Source of the DNA: JAFKFI01 sp963795435
Lineage (GTDB): Bacteria > Pseudomonadota > Alphaproteobacteria > Acetobacterales > Acetobacteraceae
Assembly (NCBI GenBank): GCA_963795435.1
Contig: CAWCHV010000001.1
Coordinates: forward strand, 124,001-188,000
Length of the DNA stretch: 64,000 bases
Direction of reading: 5' to 3'
How positions within the stretch are numbered: the stretch's first letter is position 1; each line of letters begins with the position of its first letter. A program made the translations under genes and the position numbers. Positions 1 through 8,329 of the stretch are shown in pieces. The notes under the pieces are model-generated. The model was not told where the DNA came from. It worked only from the letters and a program-made list of their open reading frames with translations, and ran no database searches.

Positions 1-867
1 GCCGCGACCAAGCTCGGCGAGGTCCACGTGCTGATCGCCGGCAGCAACGTCGCCGGCGCCGCGGCGCTGGCGGCCAAGCTGCCCGGTGTGGCCAAGGTGA
101 TCGTCGCCGACGCGCCCGAGTACGATCACGCGATGGCCGAGCCGATCTCGGCGCTGATCGTGGCACTCGCGCCCAACTACTCGCATCTGCTGGCGGCGAC
201 GACCGCGGTGGGCAAGAACGTCATGCCGCGTGTCGCCGCGTTCCTCGACGCGCAGCCGATCAGCGACATCGCCGAGGTGATCGACGCCGACACTTTTGTT
301 CGTCCGATCTATGCCGGCAACGGCATGGCGACGGTGAAGTCCTCGGACAAGATCAAGGTCATCACCGTCCGCGCCGCCTCCTTCGATCCGGTGCCCGCCG
401 AGGGCGGCTCGGCGACGACCGAACCCGCGCCGTCGGTCGATCTGCCGAACAACTCGAAGTTCATCTCCGCCGAGCTGTCCAAGAGCGAGCGACCCGAGCT
501 GACCGCCGCCCGCGTGGTGATCTCCGGCGGGCGCGGGATGCAGAACGGCGAGAACTTCAAGCTGATCGAGCCGATCGCCGACAAGCTCGGCGCCGCGGTC
601 GGCGCGTCGCGCGCGGCGGTCGATGCCGGGTTCGTGCCGAACGACTACCAGGTCGGCCAGACCGGCAAGATCGTCGCCCCGGAGCTCTATGTGGCGGTCG
701 GCATCTCGGGCGCGATCCAGCACCTCGCCGGAATGAAAGACAGCAAGGTGATCGTCGCGATCAACAAGGACGAGGAGGCGCCGATCTTCCAGGTCGCCGA
801 TTACGGCCTGGTGCAGGATCTGTTCACCGCGCTGCCGGAGCTCGACAAGGAACTGGGGAGCTCCTGA
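1..867 (+). CDS. etfA: Electron transfer flavoprotein subunit alpha (5' end outside window)
   Basis: The reading frame is open from the first base. About 20 N-terminal residues are missing compared with the usual ~310-aa protein. EtfA binds FAD and, with EtfB, passes electrons from acyl-CoA dehydrogenases to ETF:ubiquinone oxidoreductase. The N-terminal domain has the EVHVLIAG strand. The C-terminal FAD domain shows VISGGRGM, the GAAVGASRAAVDAG segment, the QVGQTGK motif and the AVGISGAIQHLAGM stretch typical of the family. The stop codon abuts the ATG of the next gene, so the two are co-transcribed; an etfB is expected just upstream. The identification is secure. Confidence 0.95.
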   Translation, partial: AATKLGEVHVLIAGSNVAGAAALAAKLPGVAKVIVADAPEYDHAMAEPISALIVALAPNYSHLLAATTAVGKNVMPRVAAFLDAQPISDIAEVIDADTFVRPIYAGNGMATVKSSDKIKVITVRAASFDPVPAEGGSATTEPAPSVDLPNNSKFISAELSKSERPELTAARVVISGGRGMQNGENFKLIEPIADKLGAAVGASRAAVDAGFVPNDYQVGQTGKIVAPELYVAVGISGAIQHLAGMKDSKVIVAINKDEEAPIFQVADYGLVQDLFTALPELDKELGSS

Positions 868-1797
868 ATGAATGTCGAAGTGAAAACGGCCCCGGGTTCG
901 GGGCCGTTGCTTTCAGAGGCTCCCGAGATCGCCAGCGTCGGCGTGATCGGCGCCGGGCAGATGGGCAACGGCATCGCCCATGTCTGCGCCCTCGCCGGCC
1001 TACCGGTGGTACTGCTCGACGTGAACGACCGGGCGCTCGACCGCGCGATGGCGACGATGGCGCGCAACATGGACCGGCAGGTCAATCGCCGCATCATCTC
1101 CGAGGAGGATCGCGAGGACGCGCTGGCCCGGATCACCACTGGCACCGATTACGCGCTGTTCGCCGGGTGCGACTTCGTGATCGAGGCGGCCACTGAAAAG
1201 GAAGAAATCAAGCGCGCCATCTTCAAGACGCTGGTGCCGCATCTGAAGCCCGACGCCCTGCTCGCCTCCAATACCTCGTCCATCTCAATCACGCGGCTCG
1301 CCGCCGGCACCGACCGGGCGGAGAAGTTCATCGGGATGCACTTCATGAACCCGGTGCCGGTCATGAAGCTGGTCGAGATCATCCGCGGCATCGCCACAGA
1401 CGAGCCGACCTTCCAGGCGGTGCTGGCGCTGGCCCGCAAGCTCAACAAGACCACCGCCGTCGCCGAGGATTTCCCGGCGTTCATCGTCAACCGCATCCTG
1501 GTGCCGATGATCAACGAGGCGGTCTACGCCGTGTACGAGGGCGTCGGCTCGGTCTCGGCCATCGACACCGCGATGAAGCTCGGCGCCAATCATCCGATGG
1601 GGCCGCTGGAACTGGCGGATTTCATCGGCCTCGACACCTGCCTGTCGGTCATGCAGGTGCTGTATGACGGGCTGTCGGACAGCAAGTACCGCCCCTGCCC
1701 GCTCTTGGTGAAATACGTCGAGGCCGGCTGGCTCGGCCGCAAGACCGGGCGCGGCTTCTACGACTACGCGCAGGACCCGCCGCGCCCGACGCGCTAG
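868..1797 (+). CDS. hbd: 3-hydroxybutyryl-CoA dehydrogenase
   Basis: This NAD(P)-dependent enzyme interconverts acetoacetyl-CoA and 3-hydroxybutyryl-CoA in beta-oxidation or polyhydroxybutyrate metabolism. The 309-aa protein has a Rossmann loop GAGQMG at residues 28-33 and the catalytic histidine in GMHFMNPVPVMKLVE (His158). The C-terminal dimerisation domain includes HPMGPLELADFIGLD and ends with the usual GRKTGRGFYDY. A ~20-residue N-terminal extension precedes the Rossmann fold. The start directly follows the etfA stop (TGAATG), indicating translational coupling; etf-hbd operons are common in alphaproteobacteria. Confidence 0.95.
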   Translation: MNVEVKTAPGSGPLLSEAPEIASVGVIGAGQMGNGIAHVCALAGLPVVLLDVNDRALDRAMATMARNMDRQVNRRIISEEDREDALARITTGTDYALFAGCDFVIEAATEKEEIKRAIFKTLVPHLKPDALLASNTSSISITRLAAGTDRAEKFIGMHFMNPVPVMKLVEIIRGIATDEPTFQAVLALARKLNKTTAVAEDFPAFIVNRILVPMINEAVYAVYEGVGSVSAIDTAMKLGANHPMGPLELADFIGLDTCLSVMQVLYDGLSDSKYRPCPLLVKYVEAGWLGRKTGRGFYDYAQDPPRPTR

Positions 1798-1889
1798 CGG
1801 ATATAATTAGGCGCACGGGGGTGGAAAGCGGACATTCCCTGCCGCAGTGCGAAGCGTGGTGCCTGGAAACTTCCGAAAGGAACCAGACG

Positions 1890-2714
1890 ATGCCCACATT
1901 GACCATGAAGGACGGCACGGAAGTCTTCTACAAGGACTGGGGCAAGGGTCAGCCCCTCGTGTTTCATCACGGCTGGCCTCTCTCGGCCGACGACTGGGAT
2001 TCCCAGATGATGTTCTTCCTGGGCGAAGGGTATCGCGTGATCGCCCACGATCGTCGCGGGCACGGTCGCTCCACGCAGACCGATAGCGGCAACGACATGG
2101 ACACCTACGCCGACGACGTGGCGGCTCTCGTCACGGCGCTGGACCTCAGGGACGCGATCCATATCGGCCATTCGACCGGCGGCGGCGAGGTCGTGCGGTT
2201 CCTCGCCCGGCACGGAACAGGCCGTGCGGTGAAGGCGGCCATCATCAGCGCGGTCCCGCCGGTCATGGTCAAGTCGGAGAAGAATCCCGGCGGAACGCCG
2301 ATCGAGGTTTTTGACGGATTCCGCAGCGCCCAGGCGGCGAACCGGGCGCAGTTCTTTCTCGATGTCGCATCGGGACCGTTCTACGGCTTCAACCGGCCGG
2401 GCGCCAAAGTCTCGGAAGGCACCATCCGCAACTGGTGGCGTCAGGGCATGATGGGTGGCACCAAGCCCCAGTACGACTGCATCAAGGTGTTCTCGGAAAC
2501 AGACATGACCGACGATCTTCCGAAGATCGACATCCCGCTCCTGGTCATGCATAGCGAAGACGATCAGATCGTTCCGTTCGCGGATTCCGCTCCGCTGTCC
2601 GCCAAGCTGGCGCCGAAGAGCACCCTGAAGGTCTACAAGGGCTTTCCCCACGGGATGCCTGCGACGCATTCGGACATCATCAACGCGGATTTACTGGCCT
2701 TCTTCCGCGGCTAG
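1890..2714 (+). CDS. Alpha/beta hydrolase, non-heme chloroperoxidase/arylesterase type
   Basis: A 274-aa cytoplasmic alpha/beta hydrolase. It begins MPTLTMKDGTEVFYKDWG, typical of the cofactor-free haloperoxidase/arylesterase group. The oxyanion region is FHHGWPLSADDW, the nucleophile elbow is GHSTGGG with Ser95, an acid lies in MHSEDDQIVPF and the catalytic His in GFPHGMPATH. The ATG at 1890 is preferred over an in-frame start 69 bases upstream because it matches the family N-terminus and follows a GAAAGG ribosome site. Esterase or perhydrolase activity is inferred; the natural substrate is unknown. It stands alone between hbd and pirin. Confidence 0.85.
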   Translation: MPTLTMKDGTEVFYKDWGKGQPLVFHHGWPLSADDWDSQMMFFLGEGYRVIAHDRRGHGRSTQTDSGNDMDTYADDVAALVTALDLRDAIHIGHSTGGGEVVRFLARHGTGRAVKAAIISAVPPVMVKSEKNPGGTPIEVFDGFRSAQAANRAQFFLDVASGPFYGFNRPGAKVSEGTIRNWWRQGMMGGTKPQYDCIKVFSETDMTDDLPKIDIPLLVMHSEDDQIVPFADSAPLSAKLAPKSTLKVYKGFPHGMPATHSDIINADLLAFFRG

Positions 2715-2735
2715 CCGGCATCAAAGGAGGCCCCG

Positions 2736-3707
2736 ATGAGCTGGCAGCCCGCCGACGAGCCCGAATGCCCCGCTCCGCCCGCCGGCGTGGCGCTGGTCAT
2801 CATCCCGCGCGCCCACGATCTCGGCGGCTTCGAGGTGCGGCGCGCCCTGCCCGCCCACGAGCGGCAGATGGTCGGCCCCTTCATCTTCTTCGACCAGATG
2901 GGGCCTGGCGAGTTCCTGGCGGGAAGCGGACTGGACGTTCGGCCGCATCCGCATATCGGCCTCGCCACCGTCACCTACCTGTTCGACGGCTCGATCCTGC
3001 ACCGCGACAGCCTCGGATCACACCAGCCGATCGTCCCCGGCGACGTGAACTGGATGACGGCGGGCCAAGGGATCGCGCATTCCGAGCGCACCGCCACCGC
3101 ACTCCGCGTGCGGGCCAACCGGCTGTTCGGCATCCAGTCCTGGGTGGCTCTGCCGAAATCCGCCGAGGAGACGGCGCCCGAGTTTGTCCATCATCCGGGC
3201 TCGACCCTGCCGGTGCTCGATGATCGTGGCGCGCGCCTGCGCCTGATCGCAGGGTCGGGCTGGGGCGCGCGGTCGCCGGTCGCGACCCATTCGCCGCTGT
3301 TCTACGCCGACGCCACCCTCGCGCCGGGCGCGGCGCTGCCGCTGCCCGACGAGCACGAGGAGCGCGGCGTCTACGTGGTGGACGGCGAGATCGAGGTCGC
3401 GGGCGACCGCTTCGCGGCCCGGCGTATGCTGGTGTTCCGCGCCGGCGACCGGCTTGCACTGCGTGCCGGGCCGCAAGGCGCACGGCTCCTGCTGCTCGGC
3501 GGTGCGGCTATGGACGGCCCGCGATACCTATTCTGGAATTTCGTGAGCTCCTCGCGCGACCGGATCGAGGAGGCCAAGACGGACTGGCAGGCCGGCCGGT
3601 TCGGCAAGGTGTCCGGCGACGAGCACGAGTTCATCCCGCTGCCGGAGGGGCGCACGACGATCCGCGCGGAAGGCTCCCGGCTGGGCGAAGGCTCGCCCAC
3701 CACCTGA
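2736..3707 (+). CDS. Pirin family protein
   Basis: A 323-aa bicupin protein. The first cupin shows the pirin signature: GPFIFFDQMGPGEF, then DVRPHPHIGLATVTYLFDG, which supplies two metal-ligand histidines, then a conserved HRDSLG and the QGIAHSERT stretch. The C-terminal half holds the pirin_C domain (YADATLAPGAALPLP, then GVYVVDGEIEV). Pirins are iron-binding; some have quercetinase activity and others act as redox regulators, so the role here is not fixed. An AAAGGAGG ribosome site lies 5-12 bases before the start. The gene ends 5 bases before a 16-bp tandem repeat array. Confidence 0.92.
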   Translation: MSWQPADEPECPAPPAGVALVIIPRAHDLGGFEVRRALPAHERQMVGPFIFFDQMGPGEFLAGSGLDVRPHPHIGLATVTYLFDGSILHRDSLGSHQPIVPGDVNWMTAGQGIAHSERTATALRVRANRLFGIQSWVALPKSAEETAPEFVHHPGSTLPVLDDRGARLRLIAGSGWGARSPVATHSPLFYADATLAPGAALPLPDEHEERGVYVVDGEIEVAGDRFAARRMLVFRAGDRLALRAGPQGARLLLLGGAAMDGPRYLFWNFVSSSRDRIEEAKTDWQAGRFGKVSGDEHEFIPLPEGRTTIRAEGSRLGEGSPTT

Positions 3708-3712
3708 GCCTC

Positions 3713-3856
3713 GCTCATTTGCGCTGCCGCTCATTTGCGCTGCCGCTCATTTGCGCTGCCGCTCATTTGCGCTGCCGCTCATTTGCGCTGCCGCTCATTT
3801 GCGCTGCCGCTCATTTGCGCTGCCGCTCATTTGCGCTGCCGCTCATTTGCGCTGAT
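3713..3856. repeat. Tandem array of a 16-bp unit, nine copies
   Basis: Eight perfect head-to-tail copies of GCTCATTTGCGCTGCC are followed by a ninth that matches for 14 bases and then runs into the 3' end of the minus-strand PEBP gene. The last copy contains that gene's TGA stop (3843-3845) and its last codons. The array therefore looks like an amplification of the gene's 3' end into the gap towards pirin. Sixteen bp is not a multiple of three, so the open frames across it are artefacts. It is a simple minisatellite, not a CRISPR, since there are no spacers. Confidence 0.95.
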
Positions 3857-4430
3857 AGAGTCCCACCAGGCTGCCGCGCCCGATCACGTGCGGGCGGATC
3901 GTACGGAGCAGGTGCTCGCGCCCCGGCGGCCAGTCGAATTGCGGCACGTTGTCGAGCGCGAAGATCTGGAACGCATAACGGTGCGGACCGTGGCCGCGCG
4001 GCGGCGCGATCGGCATCCAGCCCCTCCGGCCAAGCGAGTTCCGCCCCGGCGCGTAACCGAGCGCGTCCGACCCGTGCATACTGGCCGGGATGGCGCCTTC
4101 CCGCAGGCCATGAAGCTCGGGCGGAATGTTGGTCAGGATCGCGTGGACCAGCGGCCGGAGCGCCGGCGCGTCGGCGTCCTCGACGAGCAGCACGAGGCTT
4201 CGTGTTCCCGACGGAAGTTTTTCCCACCCGATCGGCGGCGACAGCCCCTCGCCGTCAGCCGTGTAGCGCGCCGGGATGGCGCCGGCTTCCATGAAGGCCG
4301 GGCTGCTCACCTTGACGGCATTGGGCACCACGGCGAAAGCCCGTCGGCGGGTGGCAAAGGCATGGCTGCCGGGCCGGATCGGTTGCAGCGCCCAGCCGAT
4401 GGTGCGCGCGAGATTGGCGGTCGCCTGCAT
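3843..4430 (-). CDS. YbhB/YbcL family (phosphatidylethanolamine-binding-like) protein
   Basis: A 195-aa PEBP-fold protein. It contains the IPARYTADGEGLSPPIGW stretch, VLLVEDADAPALRPLVHAI (the DPDAP-type ligand loop) and GPHRYAFQIFALD (the GPHRY signature). Bacterial members are cytoplasmic or periplasmic proteins of poorly defined role, related to eukaryotic PEBP/RKIP; no signal peptide is evident. The ATG at 4430 is preceded by GGAGGG on the coding strand, which decides this start over longer in-frame options. The stop codon lies inside the last unit of the 16-bp tandem array. Confidence 0.88.
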   Translation of the reverse strand: MQATANLARTIGWALQPIRPGSHAFATRRRAFAVVPNAVKVSSPAFMEAGAIPARYTADGEGLSPPIGWEKLPSGTRSLVLLVEDADAPALRPLVHAILTNIPPELHGLREGAIPASMHGSDALGYAPGRNSLGRRGWMPIAPPRGHGPHRYAFQIFALDNVPQFDWPPGREHLLRTIRPHVIGRGSLVGLYQRK

Positions 4431-4552
4431 TGCTGTCCCTCCTTCGCTCTGCCGGCACTCAGGAGGATTCACGCCTCGGCGGGACAAGGGTTGCAGTCGC
4501 CGAGCATGGAGGCGGCGACGATCGACGCGCGGGCGGTGTAGCCGAGCCGGCG

Positions 4553-5344
4553 CTAGCCGCCGCGATACCACGCCGGCTTGCGCTTCTCGCGGAACGCCGC
4601 CGTGCCCTCGCGGCCCTCGGGCGAGGCGCGCTGGGTCCAGCTCTCATGCGCCAGCATCGACATCGCGCGCTCGTCGAGCAGCAGGCCGTTGGCGCCAAGG
4701 AACGAACGTTTGGTGGCCGCGATCGCGCCCGGCGCGCCGAGGAACACCGCATCGAGCACTTCTGCGAGCTTCTCCTCCAGCCGCTCCGGCGCGACGACCT
4801 CGTGCACGAGGCCGATGCGGCACGCCTCGGCGGCGTCGAAGCGTTCGCCGGTGAGCGCGTAGCGGCGGGTCTGGCGCAGGCCCATCGCATCGACCATGTG
4901 CGTCGAGATCGGCGTCGGTGCGACGCCCACGCGCACCTCGGTCAACCCGAACACCGCGTCGGGGGTGGCGAGGGCGACGCCGGTGCAACACACGATCCCA
5001 CAGCCGCCGCCGAAGCAGGCGCCCTGGACCAGCGCGATGGTCGGTTTGGGGAACTCGTTGAGCAGCTTGCAGGCGCGGGTCGTCGCCATCGCCGCGACAT
5101 AGCCGCGCGCGGCGTCGTAGCCGGCCACCTCGGCGAGCCAGTTGATGTCGGCGCCGGCCTGGAAGTGCTTGCCCCCGCCGCGCAGCACGAGACAGCGCAC
5201 CGCCGGATCGGGCGCCAGCCTCTCCATGCCTTCGATCAGGGCGTCCAGCATCTCCTCGTTGTAGGCGTTGCCGAGCTGTGGCCGGTTCAAGGTGGCGGTG
5301 GCGACACCGCGCGCGTCCACGTCGAGCAGCACGAAATCGTTCAT
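4553..5344 (-). CDS. Enoyl-CoA hydratase/isomerase family protein
   Basis: A 263-aa crotonase-fold protein, likely hydrating a trans-2-enoyl-CoA. Family features are LNRPQLGNAYNEEMLDAL, the oxyanion-hole segment GGGKHFQAGADINWL, the second oxyanion strand QGACFGGGCGIVCCTGVALA, and FGLTEVRVGVAP, where the first catalytic-type Glu is present. The C-terminus ends in the usual FREKRKPAW. Its ATG overlaps the TGA of the upstream dehydratase gene (ATGA, 5341-5344), so the two form an operon. The precise acyl substrate cannot be told from sequence; the cysteine pair in the oxyanion helix is unusual. Confidence 0.9.
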   Translation of the reverse strand: MNDFVLLDVDARGVATATLNRPQLGNAYNEEMLDALIEGMERLAPDPAVRCLVLRGGGKHFQAGADINWLAEVAGYDAARGYVAAMATTRACKLLNEFPKPTIALVQGACFGGGCGIVCCTGVALATPDAVFGLTEVRVGVAPTPISTHMVDAMGLRQTRRYALTGERFDAAEACRIGLVHEVVAPERLEEKLAEVLDAVFLGAPGAIAATKRSFLGANGLLLDERAMSMLAHESWTQRASPEGREGTAAFREKRKPAWYRGG

Positions 5345-6306
5345 GGATCCCCTACCTTCCCAGGATCGGTGTTGGCGCCGCACAGCAACACGCCCACGCG
5401 CGCTCCTCGCGGCGGCGCGAAGGCGCCGGTGGTCAGCGCCGAGAGTGCCGTTGCGCCTCCCGGCTCGACCACGATACGCAGCCGATCCCATAGCAGGCGC
5501 CGTGCCGCGAGAATGGCCGCGTCGCTCACCAGCACCGCGTGCCGCACGTAGGCCTGCGCCAGCGGGAACATCGCGGCCCCGACCTGCCGCGCGCCCAAGC
5601 TGTCGGCCGCGATCCCGCCCGCCGGAGCAGGCACGGGATGCCCGGCGGCAAGCGCGTCGTGCAGCGCGGGGCAGGCCTCGGGCTCCACGCTGAGCACGGT
5701 TGCGCGATCCGCATACCAAGCGGCGATCCCGCCGATCAGCCCGCCGCCGCCGGTCGCGACCAGCACATGGGTCAGCTCCGGCGCGTCCTGCTCGAACTCG
5801 CGCGCAACCGTGCCCTGCCCGGCGACCACATCCGGATGGTCGTAGGCGTGGACCTCAAGCGCGCCGGTCTCGCCAGCACGCGCCTGGCTCGCCAGCATCG
5901 CCTCGTTGTAGCTGGCCCCCGTCTGCACGACCCGGGCGCCGTAGCCGGCGATGCGCGCCACCTTGGCCGCCGGAGCCGTGGCGGGGACGAAGATTTCCGC
6001 TCGCGCGCCGAGCGCCCGCGCCGCATAGGCCACGGCCGCGCCGTGATTGCCGCCGGAGGCCGCGATCACCCCGGCGGCAGGCAGGCTGGCGGCGAGGATG
6101 CGATTGAAGGCACCGCGTGGCTTGAAGCTTCCGGTGTGTTGCAGAAATTCCATCTTGAACGCGATCGGCGAAGCGAGGCCGAGTTCCGCTCCGGTCACGC
6201 GCAGCACCGGGGTTCGTCTCACCCGGCGGGCGATGCGCTCCGCCGCAGCCTCGATCTGGTCCCGATCCGTCACGCCGTTCTCCTGATGAAATCGGAACGC
6301 TGACAT
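5341..6306 (-). CDS. PLP-dependent threonine/serine dehydratase-like enzyme
   Basis: A 321-aa fold-type II PLP enzyme. The PLP lysine is Lys62 in TGSFKPRGA, the phosphate/substrate loop is SGGNHGAAVAYAARALG, and the glycine-rich phosphate-binding loop is VATGGGGLIGGIAAW. There is no C-terminal ACT regulatory domain, so it resembles catabolic threonine dehydratase or serine racemase-like enzymes rather than biosynthetic IlvA. The start overlaps a possible longer frame of the divergent strand, and 61 bp separate it from the likely hprK start. Deamination of L-Thr/L-Ser to a 2-oxoacid is the family reaction; the substrate is inferred. Confidence 0.85.
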   Translation of the reverse strand: MSAFRFHQENGVTDRDQIEAAAERIARRVRRTPVLRVTGAELGLASPIAFKMEFLQHTGSFKPRGAFNRILAASLPAAGVIAASGGNHGAAVAYAARALGARAEIFVPATAPAAKVARIAGYGARVVQTGASYNEAMLASQARAGETGALEVHAYDHPDVVAGQGTVAREFEQDAPELTHVLVATGGGGLIGGIAAWYADRATVLSVEPEACPALHDALAAGHPVPAPAGGIAADSLGARQVGAAMFPLAQAYVRHAVLVSDAAILAARRLLWDRLRIVVEPGGATALSALTTGAFAPPRGARVGVLLCGANTDPGKVGDP

Positions 6307-6367
6307 GGCGGGGATGGCGCCACAAGGCGCTTCCTTTCCGTGGCAAGCCGTCCCACATTCCGCCCCT

Positions 6368-6790
6368 ATGCAGATCCACGGGAGCTGCGCATCCCGGGAC
6401 GGCGCCGGGGTCCTGGTGCTGGGGCCGGCTGGGTCGGGGAAGTCCGACCTGGTGCTGCGCCTGCTCGACCGCGGCTTCGATCTCGTCGCCGACGACCGGG
6501 TCGAGATCGAACAAGGGATGGCCCGCCCGCCCGCCTCGCTGGCCGGGTTGATCGAGGTGCGGGGCCTCGGCCTGCTGCGCCTGCCCTACGTGCCGGAGGC
6601 CCGGCTCGCCCTCGCGGTCGATGTCTCCGCCCGGATCGAACGGCTGCCCGCGCCGGCCCGACATGACGCGCTGGACGTGCCGCTGATCGCCATTGATCCG
6701 GCCGCCGCCTCCGCCCCGCAGCGCGTCGCGCTGGCGCTCGACTGCGCGCTCGGCCGCGTCGGCCAGGTCGCCGGAGCGTTCGCCGCATGA
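6368..6790 (+). CDS. hprK: HPr kinase/phosphorylase, short alphaproteobacterial form
   Basis: A 140-aa protein with Walker A GPAGSGKS at residues 19-26, followed by DLVLRLLDRGFDLVADDRVEI, whose Asp pair is the catalytic DD region, and then the GLIEVRGLGLLRLPY signature of HprK. Firmicute enzymes have ~310 residues; alphaproteobacterial ones lack the N-terminal domain, as here. It phosphorylates HPr on a serine. The ATG at 6368 fits the family N-terminus (MQIHGSC); an in-frame ATG at 6305 would add 21 residues. Its stop overlaps the rapZ start by ATGA, placing it first in the phosphotransfer operon. Confidence 0.9.
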   Translation: MQIHGSCASRDGAGVLVLGPAGSGKSDLVLRLLDRGFDLVADDRVEIEQGMARPPASLAGLIEVRGLGLLRLPYVPEARLALAVDVSARIERLPAPARHDALDVPLIAIDPAAASAPQRVALALDCALGRVGQVAGAFAA

Positions 6791-7824
6791 CCGGCCCCCA
6801 TATGACCGGCGACCGGCCGCGCCTGGTGCTGATCACCGGCCTGTCCGGCAGCGGCAAGCTGTCCATCCTGCACGCACTGGAGGATCTCGGTTTCGAGGTA
6901 GTGGACAATCCACCGTTGAGCATGGTCGAGGCCCTGGCGCGCGAGACCCGCGCGCCCCTGGCCATCGGCATCCACGCCCGCAGCCGGGAATTCGACGCGG
7001 GCGACGTGCTCGACATGATGGGCCGGCTGCGCGGCGCCGGCCTGCGGCCCGAGCTGATCTACGCCTGGGCCGACGAGTACGTGCTGCTCCGCCGCTACAC
7101 GGAGACGCGGCGGCGGCATCCCCTGTCGCCGCAGGGCCGCGTGAGCGACGGCATCCACATCGAGGAGCGACTGACCGCCGAGTTGCGCGAAGCGGCCGAT
7201 CTGATGCTCGACACGTCGAGCCTGCCCCCCGCCTCGTTGCGCGGGCTGGTGGAGCGGCATTTCGGTGCCGGCAGCGCGGTGGAGGGTCAGGGCGGACTGA
7301 GCGTCTCGCTGATCTCCTTCGCCTTCCCCGCGGGCCTGCCGCGGGAAGCGGACCTGGTATTCGACGCACGCTTTTTGCGTAACCCGCACTACGATCCCAT
7401 ATTGCGTCCGCGAACGGGCCTGGACACTGAGGTCGGCGCCTACGTCGAGGCCGACCCGGATTACGAGGCGTTCTTCGCTACGATCACGAATCTGTTAGCG
7501 CTGCTCTTGCCGAGGTTCGTCCAGGAGGGCAAGAAGTACTCGACCATCGCGGTCGGGTGCACGGGAGGGCGTCATCGCTCCGTTCACCTGGTCGAAAGAC
7601 TGGCGGCGTATCTGACCGGAACTGGCTGGCGCGCGAACGTGACCCATCGTGAACTCTCCCGCGAGGCGGGGTTCGGGGCGGGGATGGCGGACCACCCTGG
7701 TCCGCACCGGGACGGGTTCCCCACGGAACCGCGGGACCCGGAATCGGACGGCCCGGGCCCGAACGGCTCGGGTGCAAAAGGCGGGGCCACGCGGCCCGCG
7801 CCCCATCGGGCACAGGAGGCCTGA
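6787..7824 (+). CDS. rapZ: RNase adapter protein RapZ/YvcJ family
   Basis: A 345-aa P-loop protein whose ITGLSGSGKLS loop (residues 16-26) is followed by ALEDLGFEVVDNPPLSM, and whose C-terminal domain shows FLRNPHYDP and the highly conserved VGCTGGRHRSVHLVERL. In E. coli RapZ guides RNase E to the GlmZ sRNA; in other bacteria it hydrolyses nucleotides. Two oddities are visible. The Walker A serine/threonine after Lys24 is leucine, and a ~50-residue Pro/Gly-rich tail follows the normal end. The start overlaps hprK by ATGA, a linkage seen in many alphaproteobacteria. Confidence 0.9.
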   Translation: MTGPHMTGDRPRLVLITGLSGSGKLSILHALEDLGFEVVDNPPLSMVEALARETRAPLAIGIHARSREFDAGDVLDMMGRLRGAGLRPELIYAWADEYVLLRRYTETRRRHPLSPQGRVSDGIHIEERLTAELREAADLMLDTSSLPPASLRGLVERHFGAGSAVEGQGGLSVSLISFAFPAGLPREADLVFDARFLRNPHYDPILRPRTGLDTEVGAYVEADPDYEAFFATITNLLALLLPRFVQEGKKYSTIAVGCTGGRHRSVHLVERLAAYLTGTGWRANVTHRELSREAGFGAGMADHPGPHRDGFPTEPRDPESDGPGPNGSGAKGGATRPAPHRAQEA

Positions 7825-7865
7825 CGGACACCATGCCTAAGTGTAGCGTGCCGTTGAAACGCTTT

Positions 7866-7882
7866 CCGAAGCACGGCTTCGG
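7866..7882. other. Short hairpin in the rapZ-EIIA gap
   Basis: CCGAAG and CTTCGG form a 6-bp stem around a 5-base loop inside the 76-bp gap between rapZ and the EIIA gene. There is no T-run, so it is not a clear terminator. It could affect mRNA stability or coupling; no function is shown. Confidence 0.3.
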
Positions 7883-7900
7883 GCTCCGCGCGAGTATGCG

Positions 7901-8329
7901 ATGATCGGCATGATCCTGGTGACGCATGGTCACCTGGCGGACGAGCTGCGACTGGCCCTCGAGCATGTCGTGGGGTCGCAGCGCAACGTCGACACCGTCT
8001 GCATCGGCCCTGACGACGACATGGAGGGGCGCCGAGCCGATATCGAGCGCTGCATCGAGCGTTGCGACACGGGCGATGGCGTGGTGTTGCTCACCGACAT
8101 GTTCGGCGGCACGCCGAGCAACCTCGCCATCTCCATGATGGACCGCAAGGGCGTCGAGGTGATCGCCGGGGTAAACCTGCCCATGCTGGTCAAGCTCGCC
8201 AAGGTCCGCTCCCACCAGCCGCTGGCCGACGCCGTGGACCGCGCGCAGGAGGCAGGGCGGAAATATATCGCGGCGGCCTCGCATGTGCTGCACGGCTGCA
8301 AGGTGAACGGGAACGGAAGCTGCGGCTGA
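7901..8329 (+). CDS. PTS EIIA component, mannose/fructose type
   Basis: A 142-aa EIIA-Man fold protein. The phospho-acceptor is His9 in MIGMILVTHGHLADEL, and the second signature is GVVLLTDMFGGTPSNLAIS. It would accept phosphate from HPr. In alphaproteobacteria that lack a sugar permease, this protein acts as a regulatory phosphoryl acceptor rather than in transport. Its TGA shares one base with the following HPr start (TGATG), so translation is coupled. No EIIB, EIIC or EIID partner is encoded nearby. Confidence 0.92.
   Translation: MIGMILVTHGHLADELRLALEHVVGSQRNVDTVCIGPDDDMEGRRADIERCIERCDTGDGVVLLTDMFGGTPSNLAISMMDRKGVEVIAGVNLPMLVKLAKVRSHQPLADAVDRAQEAGRKYIAAASHVLHGCKVNGNGSCG

Noticed and set aside
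3713..3856. CRISPR array
   Set aside because: Units are directly adjacent with no spacers and only 16 bp long.
3719..4294. Plus-strand ORFs starting in the repeat array with a repeating CRSFALPLICAAAHLR pattern
   Set aside because: Produced by translating a 16-bp tandem repeat; antisense to the PEBP gene.
4430..5551. Plus-strand ORF antisense to the enoyl-CoA hydratase
   Set aside because: No domain, unusual composition; the minus strand has a full crotonase fold and an ATGA-coupled partner.
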